Source of the DNA: Pseudoxanthomonas sp. PXM02
GTDB taxonomy: Bacteria > Pseudomonadota > Gammaproteobacteria > Xanthomonadales > Xanthomonadaceae
Length of the DNA stretch: 64,000 nucleotides
Direction: 5' to 3'
NCBI RefSeq assembly: GCF_014851805.1
Contig: NZ_JACVAK010000003.1
Location: forward strand, 457,501-521,500
Shown here: in pieces, positions 17,803 to 26,580 of the stretch
Layout of the letters: each line of letters starts with the position of its first letter
Numbering within the stretch: the first letter of the stretch is position 1
Made by a program: the position numbers and the translations under genes
The notes under the pieces: generated by a model
What the model saw: only the letters and a program-made list of their open reading frames with translations
What the model was told of the DNA's origin: nothing
Database searches by the model: none

Positions 17803-18408
17803 TCAACGACGCCCGTGACCCGTCTCGATGAAGCGCAGGAACTCGGCGCGCGTGCGCGCGTCCTCGCGGAACGTGCCCAGCATCTTGCTGGTCACCATGC
17901 TGACGCCGCGCTTGTGCACGCCGCGCGTGGTCATGCATTCGTGCGCGCCATCGACCACGACGGCCACGCCGCGCGGCTGCAGGACGTCCTGGATGCACTG
18001 CGCGATCTGCGCGGTCATCTTCTCCTGCACCTGGAAACGGCGCGCGTACACGTCCACCACGCGCGCCAGCTTGCTGATGCCCACCACCTTGCCGTCGGGC
18101 AGGTAGCCCACGTGCGCGCGGCCGATGATGGGCGCCATGTGGTGCTCGCAATGGCTTTCGAATTCGATGTCGCGCAGCACGATCATCTCGTCGTAGCCGG
18201 CGACTTCCTCGAACGTGCGCGCCAGGTACTCGCGCGGATCCATCTGGTAGCCGCTGAACCAGTCGCGGTACGCCTTGGCCACGCGCTTGGGCGTGTCCAG
18301 CAGGCCTTCACGCGTGGGGTCCTCGCCCGCCCATTCCAGCAGCACGCGCACGGCGTCCTCGGCCTGCGCCTGGCTGACCTTGCCGGGTTTGTCGTCGGAC
18401 TGGCTCAT
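17803..18408 (-). CDS. folE: GTP cyclohydrolase I FolE
   Basis: 201 residues. It catalyses GTP to 7,8-dihydroneopterin triphosphate plus formate, the first step of folate synthesis (and of queuosine and biopterin routes). The zinc ligands C87 and H90 ([14 protein letters not shown]) and C158 ([11 protein letters not shown]) are all present, as are the conserved [23 protein letters not shown] and [11 protein letters not shown] segments. The size and single-domain layout are normal for the type IA enzyme. The ATG at 18408 is the natural start, followed by a short polar N-terminus. It is divergent from the dcp-like gene; a shared promoter region spans 18409-18650. Confidence 0.97.
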   Translation of the reverse strand: MSQSDDKPGKVSQAQAEDAVRVLLEWAGEDPTREGLLDTPKRVAKAYRDWFSGYQMDPREYLARTFEEVAGYDEMIVLRDIEFESHCEHHMAPIIGRAHVGYLPDGKVVGISKLARVVDVYARRFQVQEKMTAQIAQCIQDVLQPRGVAVVVDGAHECMTTRGVHKRGVSMVTSKMLGTFREDARTRAEFLRFIETGHGRR

Positions 18409-18650
18409 CGGATGGATTCCTGCGGGGGGCGTGGAGGATAACGCATCTGTCTTTCCGGCCCTCTACGGCGCATGCCGCCCCGCGGATGCGGGCCGAGCCT
18501 TGCCGGATGCGGCGGATGGTGGCACCACAGGCGCCGGCCCGCCGTCCGGCACTCGCCAAGCCGCGCGTGCAGGCGCACGCTATGCGGCGGTCCACCACCG
18601 TGACGGGCGATCCCGTCGAAGTCCCTGTCGTCCCGTTCCGGAGCCTCTCC

Positions 18651-20798
18651 ATGCTGCGTACGCTGTTGCTCTCCTCCGCCATCGCCGTCGCCCTGTCTGC
18701 CTGCGGCGACCGCCCTGCTGCCGAATCCACCATGCCCGCCACCGCCGCCACGCCCGCCCAGGGCGAGAATCCCCTGCTCACCGCCAGCGCGCTGCCGTTC
18801 CAGGCGCCGCCGTTCGACAAGATCAAGGACGCCGACTACCAGCCCGCGATCGAGGAAGGCATGCGCCAGCACCTCGCCGAGGTGCGCACCATCGCCGACA
18901 GCACCGAGCCGGCCACCTTCGCCAACACCTTCGAAGCGCTGGAGCGCAGCGGTACGCTGCTGACCCGCGCGACCACGGTGTTCTTCGCGATGACCGGCGC
19001 CAACACCAATCCCGCGCTGCAGGCCGCCGAAGAAGCGCTGGCGCCGAAGCTGGCCGACCACAGCGACAGCATCCACTTGGATCCGAAGCTGTTCGCCCGC
19101 GTGAAGTCGGTCTACGACCAGCGCGACACGCTGGGCTTGACGCCCGAGCAGAAGACCGTGGTCGAGCACACCTACGACGGCTTCGTGCGCGCCGGTGCGC
19201 AACTGTCCGACGCCGACAAGGCCGAGCTGCGCAAGCTCAACAGCGAGGAGTCCTCGCTGACCACCGCGTTCGGCAACAAGCTGCTGGCGGCGGGCAATGC
19301 CGGCGGCGTGTTCGTCACCGACAAGGCGAAGCTCGACGGCATGGACGAAGGTGCGATCGCCGCCGCGGCCGATGCCGCCAAGGCCGCGGGCAAGGATGGC
19401 CAGTGGCTGCTGAGCCTGCAGAACACCACCCAGCAGCCGGTCCTGGGCTCGCTGAAGGATCGCGCGCTGCGCGAGCAGGTGATGGCTGCCTCGCTGGGCC
19501 GCGCCGAGAAGGGCGACGGCAATGACACCCGTGCGACGATCCAGCGCCTGGCCGAACTGCGCGCGCGCAAGGCGCAGCTGCTGGGCTTCCCGAACTACGC
19601 CGCCTACAGCATCGACGACCAGATGGCCGGCACGCCCGAAGTCGCGCTGAAGCTGCTGACCGACACCGTGCCCGCCGCCACCGCGCGTGCACGCGCCGAG
19701 CTGGCGAAGATCCAGGGCGTGGTCGACGCGCAGAAGGGCGGCTTCACCGCCGGCGCCGCCGACTGGGACTTCTACGCCGAGCAGGTCCGCAAGGCCGAAT
19801 TCGACCTGGACGAGTCGCAGATCAAGCCGTACTTCGAACTGGACCGCGTGCTGAAGGACGGCGTGTTCTTCGCCGCGCACGAGCTGTACGGCATCACCGC
19901 GAAGGAGCGCAAGGACATCCCGGTCTACCACCCGGACGTGCGCGTGTTCGACATCATGGACGCCGACGGCAAGCAGCTGGCGCTGTTCTACCTGGATCCG
20001 TTCAAGCGGGAGAGCAAGCAGGGCGGCGCGTGGATGGGCAACTTCGTCGAGCAGAACGGCCTGACCGGCGACATCCCGGTGGTCTACAACGTGGAGAACT
20101 TCACCAAGCCGGCCGCCGGCCAGCCCGCGCTGCTGAGCTTCGACGACGTCACCACGCTGTTCCACGAGTTCGGCCATGCGCTGCACGGCTTCTTCTCGAA
20201 GACGCAGTACCCCAGCGTGGCCGGCACCAACGTGCCGCGCGACTTCGTCGAGTTCCCGTCGCAGTTCAACGAGCACTGGGCGCTGGACCCGAAGGTGTTC
20301 GCCAACTACGCCAAGCACCACAAGACCGGTGAGGCGATGCCGCAGGCGCTGGTCGACAAGATCGTCAAGGCCCGCACGTTCAACCAGGGCTACGCGACCA
20401 CCGAGTACCTGTCGGCGGCCCTGCTCGACCTGGCGTGGCATCTGCTGCCGCCGGGCGAAAGCAAGCAGGACGTCGACGCGTTCGAGAAGCAGGCGCTGGC
20501 CAAGTACAAGGTGGACATCGCCGCGGTGCCGCCGCGCTACCGCACCAGCTACTTCAGCCACATCTGGGGCGGTGGTTACGCGGCCGGCTACTACGCCTAC
20601 TTCGGCGCGGAAGTGCTCGACCACGATGCCTTCCAGTGGTTCCGCGAGAACGGCGGCCTGACGCGTGAGAACGGCCAGACCTTCCGCGACAAGGTGCTGT
20701 CGATCGGCCATTCGCGCGACCTGGCAACGGCCTACCGCGAGTTCCGCGGCAAGGATCCCAGCGTCGAACCGCTGCTGGAGCACCGCGGCCTGAAGTAA
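18651..20798 (+). CDS. dcp: M3-family metallopeptidase, peptidyl-dipeptidase Dcp-like lipoprotein
   Basis: 715 residues, the usual size of M3A peptidyl-dipeptidases that remove C-terminal dipeptides. The zinc motif HEFGH is at about 505-509 inside TLFHEFGHALHGFF, and the third ligand lies in FVEFPSQFNEHW. PAAGQPALLSFDDV precedes the active site as in Dcp and oligopeptidase A. The start at 18651 gives a signal with a lipobox (ALSACGD), so this copy is lipid-anchored in the periplasm, unlike cytoplasmic Dcp of E. coli. A longer in-frame extension upstream lacks similarity and was rejected. A strong terminator follows. Confidence 0.94.
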   Translation: MLRTLLLSSAIAVALSACGDRPAAESTMPATAATPAQGENPLLTASALPFQAPPFDKIKDADYQPAIEEGMRQHLAEVRTIADSTEPATFANTFEALERSGTLLTRATTVFFAMTGANTNPALQAAEEALAPKLADHSDSIHLDPKLFARVKSVYDQRDTLGLTPEQKTVVEHTYDGFVRAGAQLSDADKAELRKLNSEESSLTTAFGNKLLAAGNAGGVFVTDKAKLDGMDEGAIAAAADAAKAAGKDGQWLLSLQNTTQQPVLGSLKDRALREQVMAASLGRAEKGDGNDTRATIQRLAELRARKAQLLGFPNYAAYSIDDQMAGTPEVALKLLTDTVPAATARARAELAKIQGVVDAQKGGFTAGAADWDFYAEQVRKAEFDLDESQIKPYFELDRVLKDGVFFAAHELYGITAKERKDIPVYHPDVRVFDIMDADGKQLALFYLDPFKRESKQGGAWMGNFVEQNGLTGDIPVVYNVENFTKPAAGQPALLSFDDVTTLFHEFGHALHGFFSKTQYPSVAGTNVPRDFVEFPSQFNEHWALDPKVFANYAKHHKTGEAMPQALVDKIVKARTFNQGYATTEYLSAALLDLAWHLLPPGESKQDVDAFEKQALAKYKVDIAAVPPRYRTSYFSHIWGGGYAAGYYAYFGAEVLDHDAFQWFRENGGLTRENGQTFRDKVLSIGHSRDLATAYREFRGKDPSVEPLLEHRGLK

Positions 20799-20820
20799 GG
20801 CCACGCGGCACCCGCAACAC

Positions 20821-20856
20821 GGAAGAAGGCCCGCGCAAGCGGGCCTTCTTCTTTCC
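20821..20856 (+). terminator. Intrinsic terminator after the dcp-like gene
   Basis: GAAGAAGGCCCGC and GCGGGCCTTCTTC form a 13-bp perfect stem with a four-base loop, followed by TTTCC. It sits 23 bases past the stop codon. Confidence 0.9.
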
Positions 20857-20959
20857 GCCGTGCATTCGCGCGGACGAGGACCGATGGTTTGTCCTACACG
20901 GATGTACGCCCTAGAGTCGGGTGGCATCGGACAACAGGACTGCCAGAGGATCACGCGCG

Positions 20960-21343
20960 ATGACGCACAGCTCTCTCCTGCCAGTCGGCTTGCTGATCTT
21001 CATGCTGACATCCGTCACCACCTGCGCGGGTGCGGCGCTGGAACCGGACTATTCCCGCAACGCCGTGCAGCCGGTCGTGGTGCAGGCGGTTGATGACGAC
21101 AACGTGCGGATCCGCTTCGTCTCGCCGCCGGAAAGCCTCTACTACGCGGCCGGCGTGTCTTATCGGACGACGGATAATGCGTTGCAGGTGGTGATCGACC
21201 GCTGCCCCATCCGCGGCGACTGCACGACGATGGTGAAGGGCACGCGTCTGGATGACGCGGGTACGGTGGAAGTCAGCCTGCCGTTCCGCAGCGAGCGCCT
21301 GGTCATGATCCACGCCGACGGCACGCAGCCGCTCCTTCCCTGA
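20960..21343 (+). CDS. Hypothetical secreted protein
   Basis: 127 residues from ATG 20960. The start is preferred over an upstream in-frame codon because it places the hydrophobic run LLPVGLLIFMLTSVTTCAGA as a signal peptide near the N-terminus. The mature part is a small beta-rich domain with two cysteines (RCPIRGDC) that probably form a disulfide. I do not recognise a family. It stands alone between the dcp terminator and a glycosyltransferase gene and is likely periplasmic. Confidence 0.65.
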   Translation: MTHSSLLPVGLLIFMLTSVTTCAGAALEPDYSRNAVQPVVVQAVDDDNVRIRFVSPPESLYYAAGVSYRTTDNALQVVIDRCPIRGDCTTMVKGTRLDDAGTVEVSLPFRSERLVMIHADGTQPLLP

Positions 21344-21401
21344 GGTCCCGGACCGCCTGCCGCTTCACTGCACGGGGATCCCGCGTGCGTATCCTCCGCG
21401 C

Positions 21402-22604
21402 ATGAAGCTGCTGATCATCACCTACGGCACCGAGGGCGATACGCGTCCGCTGGCCGCGCTCGGTCATGCGGTGGTGCGGGCCGGACACGAGGTCGAGCTG
21501 CTGGGCGACGCCAGCACGCTCGGTGTCGCGCAGGCCCTGGGCATTCCCGCTCAGGCACTGGCCGGCGACATCCGCGCGACCATCGCCGCCGACGGCGCGA
21601 TGCGCGACATCACCCGCAACCTGGCCAGGCTCACCATCGAGCACAGCGGCGACTGGCTGCGCCAGGCGATCGACGCCGGTCGCGGCTGCGATGCCGTCAT
21701 CGTGTCCGGGCTGGCGGCCTTCGTCGGCCTGTCGGCGGCGGAAGCGCTGCGCGTGCCGGCCATCGGCGCGATGCTGATTCCGATCTCGCCGACCTCCGCC
21801 TTTGCGTCGCCGTTCCTGCCGTTCACGCCGCCACGCCTGTTCAACCGCGCCAGCCACACGCTGTTCGGGCGCTTGAGCTGGCAGCTGTTCCGCAAGGCCA
21901 CCAACGCGGCGCGTGCGCAGGCGGGATTGCCGCCGCGACGCACGCTGTGGACCGACCACCCGATGCTGTACGGCGTGTCGCCCGCACTGGTGCCGCGCCC
22001 CACCGACTGGCCGGACAACGCGCATGTCTGCGGGCAGTGGATACCGCCGCTGGCGACGACGTTCGCACCGCCGGACGACCTGCGCGCCTTTCTCGATGCC
22101 GGCGAACCACCGGTCTATGTCGGCTTCGGCAGCATGGCCGGCTTCGACAACGCGAGACTGGTGGACGCCGTGGTTGGTGCACTGGGTTCGCGGCGCACCC
22201 TGTTCAACGCAGGCTGGAGCGGCATCGACACGACACAGCTACCGGCGAACTTTCATGCCATCGGCCACGTACCGCACGACTGGCTGCTGCCCCGCTGCGC
22301 GCTGGCGATCCATCACGGCGGCTCGGGCACCACGCATTCCACGTGTCGCGCCGGCATCCCGTCGGTCATCGTGCCCTTCGCCGGCGACCAGTTCTTCTGG
22401 AACGCGCGGCTGCGCGATGCCGGCGTGATGCGGCATGCGTTGAAAGGCGCATCGATCACCGCGTCGGCCCTGCGCGATGCGGTCGCTTATGCCAGTACGG
22501 ACACTGCGCGCGAGCACGCATCCATTCTCGGCCACGCCATGCGTCACGAGGATGGCTGCTCTACCGCCGTAGCTCTGGTGAAACGTTACGCGATGCCGGG
22601 CTGA
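21402..22604 (+). CDS. UGT/GtfB-like glycosyltransferase (GT1 family)
   Basis: 400 residues with the two-Rossmann-domain layout of GT1 enzymes that transfer sugars from UDP- or TDP-sugars to lipids, sterols or antibiotics. The N-terminal acceptor domain begins MKLLIITYGTEGDTRPLAALG, a classic GT1 start with the GDTRP motif. The C-terminal donor domain shows GFGSMAGF and then the conserved AIHHGGSGTTHSTCRAGIPSVIVPF.GDQFFWNARL, with HHGGSGTT binding the nucleotide-sugar phosphates. No signal peptide, so cytoplasmic or inner-face. It overlaps the convergent LysR gene by 19 bases. The acceptor is unknown. Confidence 0.9.
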   Translation: MKLLIITYGTEGDTRPLAALGHAVVRAGHEVELLGDASTLGVAQALGIPAQALAGDIRATIAADGAMRDITRNLARLTIEHSGDWLRQAIDAGRGCDAVIVSGLAAFVGLSAAEALRVPAIGAMLIPISPTSAFASPFLPFTPPRLFNRASHTLFGRLSWQLFRKATNAARAQAGLPPRRTLWTDHPMLYGVSPALVPRPTDWPDNAHVCGQWIPPLATTFAPPDDLRAFLDAGEPPVYVGFGSMAGFDNARLVDAVVGALGSRRTLFNAGWSGIDTTQLPANFHAIGHVPHDWLLPRCALAIHHGGSGTTHSTCRAGIPSVIVPFAGDQFFWNARLRDAGVMRHALKGASITASALRDAVAYASTDTAREHASILGHAMRHEDGCSTAVALVKRYAMPG

Positions 22605-23512
22605 GGCTCGGCGGCGGCGCTCCCTGCGTCTTCCAGCAGGAAATCCCGCAGCAGGCGCGCACTCGGTCCGATGCGACGGCCGTGAACCAGGAAGATCTCC
22701 AGCGGCGCGGTCTCGGCCTCGGGCAGCACGCGCACCAGATCGCCGGACGCGATCGGCGCCGCCGCATCGTACGCAGGCAGGCGTGCGATGCCTTCGCCGG
22801 CCAGCACGAACGCCAGCCGCGAGGCCGCGCTGTCGGTGACCAGATCGCCCTGTACCGGCACGTCGATGGACGCGCCGTCGAGGCTGACGCTCACCGACCG
22901 CAGGCTGGGCGGATAGACCACCCAGCGATGCTGGTCCAGCTCGGCCACCGTCGTCGGCGCGCGATAGCGGCGCAGGTACGAAGGCGCGGCGCACAGCAGC
23001 GTCGGCTCGCGCACCAGTCGGCGCGCGACCAGGTCGGAGTCGGCGAGCGGCCCGGCGCGCACGGCCAGCTCGATGCCCTGCTGCACCAGGTCCACGTTGG
23101 CATCGTTCATCGCCACATGCAGGCGGATCGCCGGATAACGGCGCCGGAACTCGAGCAGGGCCGGCAGGATGCGCTTGTTGCCGAAGTGGTGCGAACAGGT
23201 GATGCGCACTTCGCCGCGCGGTTCGGCGCGCAGCAGTTCCATCCCGCGGATGCCGTCGTGCGCTTCGTCGAGCAGGCGCTCGCAGTGCACGCGGAACGCC
23301 TCGCCCGCGGGCGTCAGGCTGAAGCTGCGCGTGCTCCGCTGCGCCAGCGGCACGCCGAGCTTGGTTTCCAGCACGCGGATGTGGTGACTGACGACGGCGC
23401 GGGTCAGCCCCAGCGCGCGGGCGCCGGCGGCGAAGCTGCCGCTGCGCACGACCGTGGCGAAGACCGCCATGGCGCGCAGTTCGTCCAGGATGGGGGACGG
23501 ATGATGGCTCAC
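22586..23512 (-). CDS. LysR-family transcriptional regulator 1
   Basis: About 308 residues. The N-terminal winged helix-turn-helix covers ILDELRAMAVFATVVRSGSFAAGARALGLTRAVVSHHIRVLETKLG, followed by a type 2 periplasmic-binding-like effector domain with a RYPAIRLHVAMNDANVDLVQQGIELAVRAG segment. The GTG at 23512 was chosen because the HTH begins a few residues later; a TTG twelve codons upstream is possible. It is divergent from the DJ-1/ABM pair with about 120 bases between, so that operon is the likely target. The intergenic stretch 23520-23550 holds TTGACGCATTGTCAA, an inverted TTGAC/GTCAA pair that may be the binding site. Confidence 0.93.
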   Translation of the reverse strand: MSHHPSPILDELRAMAVFATVVRSGSFAAGARALGLTRAVVSHHIRVLETKLGVPLAQRSTRSFSLTPAGEAFRVHCERLLDEAHDGIRGMELLRAEPRGEVRITCSHHFGNKRILPALLEFRRRYPAIRLHVAMNDANVDLVQQGIELAVRAGPLADSDLVARRLVREPTLLCAAPSYLRRYRAPTTVAELDQHRWVVYPPSLRSVSVSLDGASIDVPVQGDLVTDSAASRLAFVLAGEGIARLPAYDAAAPIASGDLVRVLPEAETAPLEIFLVHGRRIGPSARLLRDFLLEDAGSAAAEPQPGIA

Positions 23513-23532
23513 GGCCCGATTGTCATCTCTGA

Positions 23533-23549
23533 TTTGACAATGCGTCAAT
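23533..23549. promoter_or_regulatory. Candidate LysR operator in the regulator/DJ-1 gap
   Basis: TTGACAATGCGTCAA is an interrupted palindrome (TTGAC-N5-GTCAA), located between the divergent LysR and DJ-1-like genes. Its position and T-N11-A-like symmetry fit a LysR-type operator. This is inferred from layout only. Confidence 0.45.
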
Positions 23550-23635
23550 CACGGCGGTGCTACTCGCCCGCCTGGCATGCGCCTACTGTTCTTTTCGCCC
23601 GGAATCGCCGGGCTTACCGAACGAAGGAGTGTGTC

Positions 23636-24313
23636 ATGAGCGTCAAGCATGTCCTGTTTGTTGTGACAAACGCCGGCACGATCGGCCCGCACGACCGCGC
23701 CACCGGTTTCTTCTTCCCCGAGATCGCGCACCCGTTCGAGGTGCTGGACCACGCCGGCATCGCCGTCGAGTTCGCCTCGCCGCTGGGCGGCCTGACCCCG
23801 CACGACGGCTTCGACGGCAACGACCCGGCGCAGGCCGCGTTCCTGGACAGCGCCGCGTTCCGCCGCCTCAACCGCAGCCGCAAGCTCGCCGAGGTCGACG
23901 TACTCGACTACGACGCGGTGTTCTTCCCCGGCGGCCTGGGGCCGATGGTCGACATCACCGGCAATCCGGACGTGCAGGCGCTGGTCCGTCGCGCCTGGGA
24001 CGCCGGCAAGATCGTGTCCGCCGTCTGTCATGGTCCGGCCGCCCTGCTGGGCGTGACCCTCGCTGACGGCACCCCGCTGGTGCGTGGCCGCCAGATCACC
24101 GGCTTCTCCACCGCCGAGGAAGACGGCTACGCCCGCGCCGACGTGCCGTTCGACCTGGAAAGCGCCCTGCGCGAGGAAGGCGGCGTGTACGAATCCGCGG
24201 AACCGTGGCAGCCGAACCTGAAAGTCGACGGCCGCCTGATCACCGGGCAGAACCCCGCGTCGGGCACGCTGGTCGGCGAAGCGATCGTCGCGGCCCTGCG
24301 GAGTGCTTCGTGA
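23636..24313 (+). CDS. DJ-1/PfpI (HchA-like) family protein
   Basis: 225 residues of the DJ-1/PfpI superfamily, class I glutamine amidotransferase-like fold. The nucleophile elbow AVCHGPAALLG gives C131 with H132 next to it, and E29 in FFFPEIAHP is the conserved acidic partner. This matches the Hsp31/glyoxalase III branch, which handles methylglyoxal or acts as a deglycase/chaperone. The ATG at 23636 is preceded by GAAGGAG. The stop overlaps the start of the ABM gene (TGATG), so the two are translationally coupled and face a LysR regulator. Confidence 0.9.
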   Translation: MSVKHVLFVVTNAGTIGPHDRATGFFFPEIAHPFEVLDHAGIAVEFASPLGGLTPHDGFDGNDPAQAAFLDSAAFRRLNRSRKLAEVDVLDYDAVFFPGGLGPMVDITGNPDVQALVRRAWDAGKIVSAVCHGPAALLGVTLADGTPLVRGRQITGFSTAEEDGYARADVPFDLESALREEGGVYESAEPWQPNLKVDGRLITGQNPASGTLVGEAIVAALRSAS

Positions 24314-24618
24314 TGGAGGCGTCGACGACGATTACCGTGGTTGCGCGCTGGCGGGTCAAGGAAGGCCACCTCGACGACGTGCTCGCGCATGTCGCCGAGT
24401 TGCGCACCGCCTCGCTGGAGGAACCCGGCTGTCTGGAGTACGCCGCGTTCCGGTCGATCGAGGCAGCCGACGAGCTGCTGCTGGTCGAGCGGTACCGCGA
24501 CGCGGCCGCAGTCGACGCGCATCGCCAGTCGCCGCACTACGGCGCGCTGGTGGTCGAACGCATCCTGCCACTGCTCGCCGACCGGCGCGTGGAGCTGCTG
24601 CAGGCGCCGAGTGCCTAG
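24313..24618 (+). CDS. Antibiotic biosynthesis monooxygenase (ABM) domain protein
   Basis: 101 residues forming one ferredoxin-like ABM/YgiN-type domain: ITVVARWRVKEGHLDDVLAHVAEL, then EPGCLEYAAFRSIEAADELLLVERYRD and a final HRQSPHYGALVVERILPLLADR. Members act as small quinol monooxygenases or redox-stress proteins. Overlap with the upstream DJ-1 gene suggests a two-gene electrophile or quinone stress unit controlled by the divergent LysR. The end overlaps the convergent second LysR gene by four bases. Confidence 0.88.
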   Translation: MEASTTITVVARWRVKEGHLDDVLAHVAELRTASLEEPGCLEYAAFRSIEAADELLLVERYRDAAAVDAHRQSPHYGALVVERILPLLADRRVELLQAPSA

Positions 24619-25511
24619 ACGCTGTCGTTGAAGGCGCGCACGTGCGCCACCAGCGCGCGCAGCTTCGGCGGCGGGTTGTGCCGGCTGGGGTAGTAGAGGA
24701 AGAAGCCCGGGAACGCCTGCACGTAGTCCAGCAGCACGGGCACCAGCGCGCCGCTCGCGAGCCAAGGCAGGAAGCAGTCTTCGGGCGCGAAGGTGATGCC
24801 GCCATCGGCCAGCGCCGTGCGCAGCATCACGTGCAGGTCGTTGGTGGTCACCTGCGGCGCCACTTCCACCGCGAAGGCACGCCCCGCATCGCTGAACTCC
24901 CAGCGATGCGGCGCCACCTCGGGCGCCCGGCGCCAGCCGATACAGCGGTGCGCCACCAGCTGGTCCGGATGCGTCGGCGTGCCGTGCCGCTGCAGGTAGG
25001 CCGGCGATGCCACGGCGATCTCGCGCTGGGGGCCGCCCACCGGGATCGCGATCATGTCCTGCTCGATCACTTCGCCCAGCCGAACGCCGGCATCGAAGCC
25101 GGCGGCGACAATGTCGAACTCTTCGTCGGTGACGGTCACGTCGAGGGTGATGCCGGGATAGGCCTCGGCGAAGCCCGCCACCAGCGGGCCGGACAGGAAG
25201 CGCTCGGCGATGGAGGTGACCGCCACGCGCAGCAGGCCCCGCGGCGGACCCTCGCCGAGTGCACCTTCCAGTGCGCTGTCGATCGCGGCCAGCGGCAGGG
25301 CGGTCTGGTGATGCAGGCGTTCGCCGGCTTCGGTCAGGCGCACGCTGCGGGTGGACCGCTGCACCAGCGCGATGCCGACGCTGTCTTCCAGCCGGCGGAT
25401 GGCCTGGCTGACGGCCGAACGGGTGACGCCCAGCCGGTCGGCAGCGGCGCGGAAGTTGCCCGCGTCGGCCACGGCATTCAGTACGCGCAGCAGGTTGAGG
25501 TCTGGCTCCAT
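24615..25511 (-). CDS. LysR-family transcriptional regulator 2
   Basis: 298 residues. DNA-binding domain: MEPDLNLLRVLNAVADAGNFRAAADRLGVTRSAVSQAIRRLEDSVG. The effector domain has the GFDAGVRLGEVIEQDMIAIPVG segment typical of the group that regulates adjacent oxidoreductase genes. The ATG at 25511 begins immediately before the HTH. It is divergent from the Atu4866-type gene; the gap holds AACCAATCTGGTTAG around 25527-25541, an inverted repeat fit for a LysR operator. Probably controls the Atu4866/NTF2 pair. Confidence 0.93.
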   Translation of the reverse strand: MEPDLNLLRVLNAVADAGNFRAAADRLGVTRSAVSQAIRRLEDSVGIALVQRSTRSVRLTEAGERLHHQTALPLAAIDSALEGALGEGPPRGLLRVAVTSIAERFLSGPLVAGFAEAYPGITLDVTVTDEEFDIVAAGFDAGVRLGEVIEQDMIAIPVGGPQREIAVASPAYLQRHGTPTHPDQLVAHRCIGWRRAPEVAPHRWEFSDAGRAFAVEVAPQVTTNDLHVMLRTALADGGITFAPEDCFLPWLASGALVPVLLDYVQAFPGFFLYYPSRHNPPPKLRALVAHVRAFNDSV

Positions 25512-25526
25512 CGTCCAGTGATGCTA

Positions 25527-25541
25527 ACCAATCTGGTTAGC
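25527..25541. promoter_or_regulatory. Candidate LysR operator upstream of the Atu4866-like gene
   Basis: CTAACCAATCTGGTTAG is a palindrome (CTAACCA/TGGTTAG) centred near 25534, in the gap between divergent LysR 2 and the Atu4866-type gene. The symmetry and place support an operator; no binding data exist. Confidence 0.5.
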
Positions 25542-25612
25542 GGCGGGTGGATTCTCTCGACAGTCGCCAGGACCTACGGTGGTCACACCCCCCACGTCTG
25601 GAGATGACCCGC

Positions 25613-25999
25613 ATGACTTCCCGCTCCCCCGACACACTGCGCCGCCGCGCCTTGGGCGCTGCGCTGGCCCCGACCCTCCTCGCCGCCACCAGCCTGGGCG
25701 CCACGGAATCCGGCACGCCCGCCGCCGCGCCCCATCCCTACGTCGGCATGTGGGTGACCGACGATGGCCGCGTCCGCCACGAACTGCTCCCCAACGGCCG
25801 CTACGACGAAGCCCGCGGCCGGCGCGAGAGCGCCTACCAGGGGCGCTACACCGTCACCGGCAACCACATCGACTACGTGGACGATACCGGGTTCATCGCC
25901 GACGGCGAATTCATCGACGGCGTGCTGTACCACGGCGGCATGGTGCTGCGCCGCGCCGCCGTGCCGAAGCGCGCGGACACGCTCCGCGATACCGATTGA
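25613..25999 (+). CDS. Atu4866-domain secreted protein
   Basis: About 128 residues. Start at ATG 25613 is favoured because CTGGAG lies eight bases upstream; ATG 25604 in frame is the alternative. An N-terminal RRRALGAALAPTLLAATSLGA signal (possibly Tat) is followed by the whole Atu4866 domain: YVGMWVTDDGRVRHELLPNGRYDEARG.RESAYQGRY, then DDTGFIADGEF and LYHGGMVLRR. The family is named after an Agrobacterium protein and often accompanies LysR regulators and reductases, with no known activity. Next gene starts 27 bases later. Confidence 0.85.
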   Translation: MTSRSPDTLRRRALGAALAPTLLAATSLGATESGTPAAAPHPYVGMWVTDDGRVRHELLPNGRYDEARGRRESAYQGRYTVTGNHIDYVDDTGFIADGEFIDGVLYHGGMVLRRAAVPKRADTLRDTD

Positions 26000-26026
26000 T
26001 CCGGCCGCACACCACGGAGACCGCCT

Positions 26027-26515
26027 ATGTCCGCACACACCGTCCGCCGCCTGCACAGCCTGCCCGGCCTGATCGCCGTCGCGATGCTCAGCGCACCCGC
26101 ACTGGCCACAGACACCGCGTCTTCCACGGAACAGGAGAACACCGCACGGACCCGCGCGGCGTTCGATGCCTGGCGCGCGGGCACCGGCACCGTCTTCGAC
26201 CTGCTCGATCCGCAGGCCGTCTGGACCGTCGCCGGGCACAGCCCGGTGTCCGGCACCTATCGGTCGAAGCAGGTTTTCATGGACCAGGCCGTCGCACCGA
26301 TCACGGCCCGCCTGGCCACCCGCATCACACCGGAGGTGAAGCACGTGATGGCGCAGGACGACGCCGTTGTCGTGCTGTGGGACGGCACGGCGACCACCGT
26401 CGAGGGCGGCCTCTACCGCAACAGCTATGCCTGGCACATGGTCTTCGACGAGGGCCGCATCGTCCGCGTCACGGCCTTCCTCGATACCTGGGCGCTGCAG
26501 CAGTTGATGGAGTGA
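26027..26515 (+). CDS. Secreted SnoaL/NTF2-like protein
   Basis: 162 residues. A signal peptide (SLPGLIAVAMLSAPALA) precedes a single NTF2-fold domain of the ketosteroid isomerase/SnoaL kind: TRAAFDAWRAGTGTVFDLLDPQAVWTVAGHSPVSGTYRSKQVF, later NSYAWHMVFDEGRIVRVTAFLDTWAL. Such proteins bind small hydrophobic ligands or act as isomerases and cyclases, here in the periplasm. CGGAGA precedes the ATG. It probably forms an operon with the Atu4866 gene under LysR 2. Confidence 0.85.
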   Translation: MSAHTVRRLHSLPGLIAVAMLSAPALATDTASSTEQENTARTRAAFDAWRAGTGTVFDLLDPQAVWTVAGHSPVSGTYRSKQVFMDQAVAPITARLATRITPEVKHVMAQDDAVVVLWDGTATTVEGGLYRNSYAWHMVFDEGRIVRVTAFLDTWALQQLME

Positions 26516-26580
26516 CCACGGAAGTACACCGACAATGCCGGGGCGGACCGGGGCGTCGCAACGACTGAGGACTGACCGCG

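Noticed and set aside
18405-20954. An 849-codon minus-strand frame over the dcp-like gene.
   Set aside because: Antisense shadow; the plus strand has HEFGH and a lipobox.
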